NCBI GenBank assembly: GCA_020809705.1
Contig: CP085829.1
Coordinates: 3,038,001-3,102,000, forward strand
Direction of reading: 5' to 3'
DNA length: 64,000 bases
Source of the DNA: Calonectria ilicicola
Taxonomy: Eukaryota > Ascomycota > Sordariomycetes > Hypocreales > Nectriaceae
Within the stretch, counting starts at the first letter, position 1. Each line of letters opens with the position of its first letter. Under the pieces are notes generated by a model. It was not told the DNA's origin, made no database searches, and was given only the letters and a program-made list of their open reading frames with translations. This document shows, piece after piece, positions 57,159 through 64,000 of the stretch. A program made the translations under genes and the position numbers.

Positions 57159-59352
57159 CTAATGCGTCACGAATCCCGCCCGCGTAAACTTGTCATCCTC
57201 CTTAAGCTCGTGATTGAAGCTCCGTCCCATGGGCGGCTCCCCTTCGTCCTCCATTGATTCGTTGAAAGAGTGTAGCGAACAAGTTCCCCGAGCCATGTTA
57301 TATCCATTCCAAGCAGATGCTGCTCTTTGGTTAGCTTATGTATGCCGTGTGGTTTGGATGCCAGTGTTACTTACCAACCAGCACAGGGGCATTGGGGTGC
57401 CAACTGGCATCTCGAACACAGGTCCTCCAGGTGGGCCGGTCATCAAAGTGGTAGAAGCGAGATCGGCCGTCTAGAGGTCGGGTACCCTCGGTTGCCTTCT
57501 TCACGTCGACAACGCCCGCAAGAGTAGCATCCAGATTCCAAATATACACTTTCCCGTCGGTGCTACCTGAGTAAACGTATCGCGAGTTGGTGGCATTTGG
57601 TGGCGAAAAATGACAGCGAATAAGCGTCCGGAGCACTTTGTGACCTCTAAACGTCACCAAAGAATTATCGTTAGGGTGGGGATCCCAATCTTCGTCTTCG
57701 TATGTCCCGCCCCGGTAGTCAAAGTCGTTGAGTCGTGTGTGCCTTGTCGGATCAAGGTCGTGGAATCGATCAGTCGAATAAGCCATGCGAATATCCCATA
57801 ACTTCATACTTTGGTCTTTGCCGTTGCTGAGAATATACCGGCCATCACCCTTGCTATCAATATATGTTAGGCCTTCAACATGACCGACGAATGCTCCCGC
57901 CTCTCTTCGGTCGCCCATGCTCCGGCGGTCCCAGACTTTGATGGTTGTATCATCGGACCCTGAATAGAGAATATGCGGTGACATTTTGTCAGCAAAACAA
58001 ACGGCATTGACGTCATCTTCATGACCTTCAATGTGGTGCAGAACGGTTCGAGACTCAATGTCGTAAACGACGATTGAGGCCACGCTTGTTCCTGCTACAA
58101 TCTCTCTTCCATCTCCCGAAAACCTGGTTGACCAGATGCCGAAGGAAGTCCGCCGGAGGAATCCTCGCCTTATCCCATCGTCGAGGTCCAAAAGATATGG
58201 GTCTCCTTCATCATTTGGATCAGTCGGGGCTATTGAAACCATTGGTTGAATGGAGGTGTATGCAAGCCACTTATTATCAGGACTCAATGACGCATCTGTG
58301 AGTGTCCACTGTCCCCAAGGGTAGCCAACAGTCTTGTAGTGCCTCCAGCGGTAGGGATTTGACGTATCGTACATTCGAACCTTGAAGTCTTGGGAGCAAG
58401 CAAAGAAAAAGTTGCCGTCGTCTGAATATTGGCCTGAGTAAACGGGATCATCGAAATGAATGATTTGTTCTGCTCGGCTACGTGGGAGCATGCTCTTTCA
58501 TGAGATATTAGTCAAGATCCCAACAACACCCATAATCATTTTACACCTACCTGTGTGAGCAAGTCCCGGTTTCTCCTCCTATCTTCTCTGTTTCCAAGGG
58601 CCAGCTCGCGATCTAGTATGCGCTGGGCTAAATTCTTTTTGGCTCGGAGGTTGTAGTCGTTGGCGCCAAAAGCGCCCGACCTCATTAGCCTGATACCTTC
58701 CTCGCTCGGGACCTTGGGAAACCTGTTGGGATCCTTTGGTGCCCTTCGTCGATCCATCGCCCAGCGGGTGAGGAATTCCGCGTCACTCTCTGGGTCATCT
58801 TGGAATAAGACGTTGGTAAGGTTCGGGTTGCGCATTAAATCAAGGAGCTGACCCCGGGTAAGAACACCAGTCCTAGTGCCAGCTGGTCGCCTGTGTCAGT
58901 CTTTGGTCGTGTGTGTACATGAAAGAGTGGATCATGGAATACCTCGAATTAATTGTAGAATGCGTTGGGGGCTTGTGATCTCGTCGCGGCTTCCATTGCC
59001 CTCCTCATTATCTGCTGTATCATCCTCCTCATCCTCCTGTTCTTCTTCGTTGGCATCATCCTGGTCTTCACTCTCAAGAACGACTTCAAAATGCAGGCCG
59101 TGGTCGTCAACATCTATCAAATAGTATTAGAATAAAAACACATACTATCTCGATAATTGGTCATCAATCACCATAAAAATCATCAACATCATCGTCATCA
59201 ACTTCATCTTGTGAATCCGGCGGAAGGAAGTCGGGATCATACTCATCGGCATCGGAAGTGAGAGGGTCTCGGCTATGCTCACCACTTGGACGGCCCTGGG
59301 ACTCTTCATCGCCGTGGTCGTGTCCGGAAGCTTGTGGTATTGAAGAGCTCAT
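57159..59352 (-). CDS. DCAF11: DCAF11/WDR23-type WD40 protein (CUL4-DDB1 substrate receptor)
   Basis: Exons 59352-59172, 59113-58943, 58882-58551, 58494-57375 and 57319-57159 (minus strand) join to 654 residues. The first 120 residues are acidic (DDDDVDDFYG; EEEQEDEEDDTADNEE). A conserved linker follows (AGTRTGVLTRGQLLDLMRNP, DLLTQSMLPRSRAEQIIHFD). A seven-bladed WD40 propeller covers about residues 235-600, with VKVRMYDTS-, VVYDIESRTVLHHIEGHEDD-, IKVWDRRS-, MKLWDIRM- and VYIWNLDAT-type repeats and the WHPNAPVLVASAWNG ending. Two WDxR motifs (VWDRR, LWDIR) are the DDB1-binding signature. DCAF11/LEC14B proteins recruit substrates to CUL4-DDB1 ubiquitin ligase; the animal form controls stress-factor turnover. 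The layout and length match the family. The last exon gives a low-complexity tail ending TRAGFVTH. Confidence 0.92.
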
Positions 59353-61890
59353 AACGATGGTTGTAACTTTGGATGGTGACTTGAGATTCCGGGGAGGAAT
59401 ATGAGGGGGCGGAACACTCGGTCGTAGGTAGCTAGGCTTGCTAAGCGAGCTATGATGAGGGGGCAGCTGTCAGGGTGAACGTCTGGGGAGGGATCTGGGA
59501 AGAGGTTGGCGAAAGAGCTATATAGTCGATTATTAGTAGTCGATTATTAGATGCTGTGGTTTTGGCGAGATAATAGGATAACACTATTGCTGTGAAGGGT
59601 GACGATATGTACCTAAGGAATGCTGGTGAACGAGTCGCCTTGGGGGGGGTCTAACGACATGGACATGCGGAGATAAGATAAGGCGGCATTGCAGTCTACC
59701 CTATAGCAAATGTCGCCACACACGGAGTTAAGAACCCCGAGTCTGGCGCATTACGGTTGTTGGATTTCTGAGGGAGCTCGGGGAGATAAATATCGAGCTA
59801 TCAAGTGTTCTTTTACGGATCATAGGATTAAATTTTTATGAATGCGACATTCTAACAGACGATGTGCCTTGACTCAGCCACGATGACTTCCCTTATTCGG
59901 ATGCTATGAGCTGATAAAAAAAAAACTTTACCCCCCTTTGCCTCATACGCCATCACTCGAAATAGGTGATTTTAAATAGGTTTATAATTCTCTCAATATG
60001 GTCATTAGGCCTGCCCTAATTCTTGACGACCGCCGCAGCTTAATGAGAAAGCACGGGTATCTGCTCATGTGTTTCCTGTCGGCTCCCGCCCTTGCTCACG
60101 AGCGTCATTACGACGTTTTCTGTAGCCACATAAGTGACTTGGATTTAAATTCTGAATTTAATGACTACATTGTGTAGAGTTAGAAACTAGAACCTGGTAT
60201 TTGCCTGCTTTGAGGAGCTTTGAAGCTTGATAGGGAAACGAGTGGAAGGGGGGTGGTGAACCTTTTTTCATCCACAATTAAACTATTCGTACTTTATTGC
60301 GACATAATAGCTGCCGTGTTTCTAAGAGAGTAAAAAAAGACTGCCTTTGACGAGTGGAGAGCACGTCCGGAATTGCCCAGAAATCTGGATTCTCCGACTG
60401 GCACTGTCATCCAAACGATTCCCGAACCGTTGCGTATTGTATGTTTGCGCAGTAAGAAAGTTTATTTGGAAGTTCATGAGCAAGGGAACATATCTATATA
60501 GTTAAAGGTTCCCCCACCCAACAATACATAAATAACAAATAAGCTGCCTTTTATATGTCGTATGGCGGAACTGCCAGTCTGAAATAGTCTATCTTGAGAT
60601 TTCGGCTTTCCATGAAGTACCATATCGGATTGCCTAAGTCTTCTCGAAAAGCTCTTCGATTTCTTTTAGGCGAGCTGGATGTTAGATATCGGCGGTGTTT
60701 CCTGCTGCAGTGGCTCCGAGAGAATTGAAAATGTTAGCTACGTGTAGGATGGCCTTCCTACTATGAGTCTGTAGAAACTGGGCAGAGCTTCGCGTCATAT
60801 GCATCGGCTTTATGCCCAGTGTTATTGAAAATATGCATAAAGGATGCCTAGGTACCAGAAGTTCTCACAGCGCCACGCAATTAAAGCTGGTCTTGAACAT
60901 GTTCAAGATCCGCCGGATTTATGACGAGTTCGTGAATCCCATGTTTGAATGGCCTCACTACCCCTCCCCCGCACATGTGGCAGTACGAAAACAAAAAAAG
61001 AGGCCCGTTTCCGTTTCTGGTAAGGCGGTCAGAAAACTCTGCTCCCTAACTCACCAAGGACGAAACTGGAGATTGCTAATGACTAGGGCGCTCTAGGATC
61101 TTGCTTTTAATTTATCCTTTTAGTATGATTCTCATGTACCTAGACTATGGGATTTTCTTGTGGAATATCGTGCCCGATCGTTTCGCGCTACAATGTTGCT
61201 GCGACCATGCCCCTCACGGGCTATTTGAGTGGAGAAAATCCTTGCCGGGATGGCTTTCGCAAAGATTGCACCTAAAAAATTGACGCTATGCACTGCCGGA
61301 GTGGAGATTATGATCATATCTACCCTGTGCAAGGCTTTTGACGGTTGAGGGTGTTGCGATTCGGGCCGTTTTATGCGTTGGAAGCATTGCAGGTACACCA
61401 AGCAGCCTCTACTTACACAAATCTACTCCGAGGGTATGAGGTGTATTTGTTTGACATGCACTATTTCCAAGAAGGCATCCTTTACCGGAGTTTTGATATT
61501 ACCGCATAGCACTACGTCAGTTAAATGGCTCTATTGACCCACAGTGACGACGTGTCTGAGTGAATCTCGAGTAAAATTTGGGGATGGCAGCCTGATATGC
61601 GAGGAAACCCAAATTGGGGATAGTTGTCACTTGCTTTGAAGAAAAAAAAAAAAACACCAAGATGGAGTAATTTTGGATTAATTTATTGCAGTTCTCATCA
61701 TGAATATCTTGGATGACAAGGGGATACCCTGGTATCTAGCCCAGAATTCGAAGTACTAATGAGTGACAGGATGAGATGCACTAGGAAGTCGACAGAGAGT
61801 GTGTGGAAAACCCAATAAACATGAATACATAAGACAAAAAGAGAGAAATAAAAACAAAAACAATAAATGGAAGAAGAAAAATCAAGCTGA
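59353..61890. other. AT-rich gene-free region
   Basis: 2.5 kb with stops in all frames. Short A runs at 59920 and 61640. It is the promoter side of the DCAF11-like gene and the 3' flank of the kinase-like gene. Nothing is recognised. Confidence 0.5.
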
Positions 61891-62820
61891 TCAATATGGA
61901 ACCCGAGAGCTCGAAGCAGTTTCTTGGTTTTGTCTGCTTTTAGCCTCCATTTCCAAAAAGGCATCGCATTCAGCTTCAAGCATCAGACCCAACTCTGCGT
62001 CAGCATCCCCCCGAGGGGGGTTCTCAGCCTCTGCTTGGTCTCGGCCAAGAGCCTTCAGTATGTCCCTTTCAACAGCACGGATTGTTGTGTACTTGCTGCG
62101 CCAGCACTTTTCCACAATTCCTCCAAACACATCGTCGTCCGATGTGTCGGGGAATTCACTTTTCAAAATGGCCTGTGTCTGCTCATAGTAGTCGTCTATT
62201 TCATACCACGGCTCATTCTCGTATTGGATTGTGTAAATACAGGATCCGAGGGCAAATTGCTCGCTGATGTGGCTGGCATGAGTGTATATAAAAGAGTCCG
62301 ACGGCATGTAGAAGGGGGGCTCGCCAGCCTTTAGGCGCTCGCCCGACTTTACTGCGCAATCAAAGTCCCCGAGCTTGATGTCGTCCCCCGACGTGAGAAA
62401 AATATTTGCGGGCCGCAGATCGCCATGGAAAATATTGAGGCGTTCGAGCCACGAGAGCGCGCTGGAAAGTTGTCTGATCCATTGATTCTTTAGGCCCTGA
62501 TAGATTGGCCCTTGCTCGAGCCGATCTTCCAGGGTGGTGGCTAGGCGATGCATGAAGATACCTTCGGGGGCACATAAAACAGCGCGCACTATGTTGGGAT
62601 GAGGGTTCAGCATGAGGACCCTGTAGACTGCTTTTTCGCACTCGATCTGATCATGGCTCTCTTTAAGTTTCTCTTGTTCCGAAGCGGGAGCATCGTCAAT
62701 CAAGATGGGGCTCTTTAGGACGAGGTGCTTAGTGATGCCGAAAATGTGACCCGAGGCTCCCATGGAGAGAAATTCAATGCCACTGAGGTTGGGGAACGGT
62801 ATCACCAGCGTCGGGGCCAT
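61891..62820 (-). CDS. Small protein-kinase-fold protein
   Basis: One exon, 309 residues, ATG at 62820. Kinase landmarks in order: glycine loop FLSMGASGHIFGI (about 18-30), Lys in HLVLKSP (about 36), C-helix Glu in QIECEKAVYRVL, catalytic loop NIFHGDLRPANIFL (HGD for HRD, Asp and Asn kept), and magnesium loop LGDFDCAV (DFD in place of DFG). Activation and substrate parts are short (AGEPPFYMPSDSFIYTH; EQFALGSCIYTIQYENEPWY). DFD and HGDLRP occur in other fungal kinases of this type, so they do not prove inactivity. The C-terminus is a helical, acidic tail without a domain. These small kinases are common, often lineage-specific, in Pezizomycotina; the substrate is unknown. The upstream region carries no other gene. 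Confidence 0.87.
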   Translation of the reverse strand: MAPTLVIPFPNLSGIEFLSMGASGHIFGITKHLVLKSPILIDDAPASEQEKLKESHDQIECEKAVYRVLMLNPHPNIVRAVLCAPEGIFMHRLATTLEDRLEQGPIYQGLKNQWIRQLSSALSWLERLNIFHGDLRPANIFLTSGDDIKLGDFDCAVKSGERLKAGEPPFYMPSDSFIYTHASHISEQFALGSCIYTIQYENEPWYEIDDYYEQTQAILKSEFPDTSDDDVFGGIVEKCWRSKYTTIRAVERDILKALGRDQAEAENPPRGDADAELGLMLEAECDAFLEMEAKSRQNQETASSSRVPY

Positions 62821-64000
62821 GTTGAAGCGATAAAGACTGTATGGTTAGGATTTAAAGAGTGGGAGGTGATTCGGAAAAAAAGTGTGTTTACGGAAGGGCA
62901 TTTGAAAAGAAATGAGGATAAGCCAACTGCGTCGAGACGTCGGGCTTTATAGCTACTAAGGCGGGCGTGCATTACAAGCGAGGCGAGAAAGAAGGCAAGC
63001 CCTCCGCTGCTGGTGAAATTTGGCACCTTTCTGCCAGATCGACCGGCCAGTTGCAGCTGTTTGGCCATGTCATACGCCCATCTCCAGGCCTAGGCCCGTT
63101 GACCAAGAAGATTGTGATATATATCAAAGCCAAATCACTACTAGACTGCCGCGATCATACCCATACCGTGGGGTTCAGCGTATCTGGCGCTAAACCGATC
63201 TCCGCTGCCTCTTTTATTAACCCCGAAGCCGGGCTGGAGCAGCATGGTCTTGCGGGCTGGAAAACAGAAGCGGGGAGGAGGGGACGAGAGAGGCGCGGCC
63301 ATGGAAAATATCGGACAGCGACGGCGGACCAATCGTCGGTCCCGCGACAAGGTGATGCAGCAGCTGTTTGCACAACCGTCATCCGCCTGTCGCCAGGAAA
63401 GCCTTAGTCTTGGCATTCTATGCATTGGATTCCCCATTTGGAAGCTGGCCCAAAGCCATCGAGAGGGGATGGTGTGAGTTGTTGTGTGTCTCGGTCAATC
63501 AGCGGCGAGGGCGATAATAAGGCCAATAGTGACATTGGCGGCGGCATAATGCTAGCCTGCTATTGCGAGAAGCTCTCTTAAAGATGACCGGGAAGGCAAT
63601 CCTTCGCTCAGCTGTCCCGTTAGACTCGTTACATCGTACCAAATTTTCACACAGCTTCAACACCTATTTGCAACCTCGTTGTGCGATCGGGGTTTGGTCA
63701 CTCGGCCGCAACTCGTGGCGCCGCCCTACCACCCGTGTCCCCTTTTAGACCACTCGCGATTCGCGTAACGCAGTCTTGTCTCCCCGATGCCCTCTCTTGG
63801 TTGGCGGATGGCACCCTGCAGTGCGCCTGCGTCTGCGCCTGCACCCCGGCACCAACCGTGACGCCTGGGACTATAAAATGGTCACTAATAATGAGACGAC
63901 GGCATGCTGGATTGCCCACGACAGGCTCGCTTGTTGCAATGCGCTTGCAAGGGCCGACCAGCGGAGCGGGGGTCCTAGCGGCAGTTGCTAGTTGACCATC
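62821..64000. other. End-of-window region
   Basis: The promoter side of the kinase-like gene, then GC-rich sequence with no supported gene up to the window edge. A gene may start beyond it. Confidence 0.45.

Noticed and set aside
61891..62820. Pseudokinase call based on DFD
   Set aside because: The catalytic Asp and Asn (HGDLRPAN), the ATP Lys and the glycine loop are present, and DFD occurs in related fungal kinases.
1..64000. tRNA or rRNA genes
   Set aside because: I looked for B-box-like GGTTCGANNCC sequences on both strands. Hits such as 29220, 43540 and 58045 lie in exons or lack an A box and foldable arms. A covariance-model search would be decisive.

Overview
The window is nuclear DNA of a filamentous ascomycete. 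Genes carry several short introns (mostly 50-120 bp, GT-AG, CTAAC-like branch sites). Spacers are long and pyrimidine- or purine-rich. Several families look typical of Pezizomycotina. Family make-up and gene style suggest Sordariomycetes, probably Hypocreales; this is inference, since no marker gene was compared. No tRNA, rRNA, CRISPR array or bacterial-type operon was seen.

Layout. 1-23 kb: core genes in wide spacers: translation initiation factor eIF1 (970-1828, +), an Eos1-like ER membrane protein (2563-3725, -), an acidic-tailed conserved protein of unknown role (5080-6745, -), an APH-like phosphotransferase-fold protein (10312-12171, -) and a ten-exon RRM RNA-binding protein (18914-22426, +). 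24-41 kb: accessory segment with a class C beta-lactamase-fold hydrolase (24077-25758, -), a small gene interrupted by TGA (26945-27619, -), an Arp1-type amidase (28498-30920, -), a fungal family protein of unknown function (33105-35023, +), a nuclease-fold-like family protein (36252-37673, +), then about 3.9 kb of repeats and decayed reading frames. 41-60 kb: core genes return (SSS-family transporter, mitochondrial ribosomal protein mL45, a CPSF6-like RRM protein, SEC61 gamma, DCAF11), mixed with a PDDEXK-like protein, a small membrane ORF and a saccharopine reductase copy with an in-frame stop. 60-64 kb: a kinase-fold gene in AT-rich spacers.

The genes do not form one pathway. Housekeeping genes serve translation, protein translocation, ubiquitin ligase targeting and mRNA 3'-end processing. 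The accessory genes look like a turnover zone: two genes carry a single in-frame TGA, two nuclease-like genes lack expected catalytic residues, the amidase has a damaged splice donor, and an inverted-repeat pair lies in the gene-free part. Exon boundaries were chosen by hand from splice consensus, reading phase and remembered family sequence; total coding length is a multiple of three in each spliced model.
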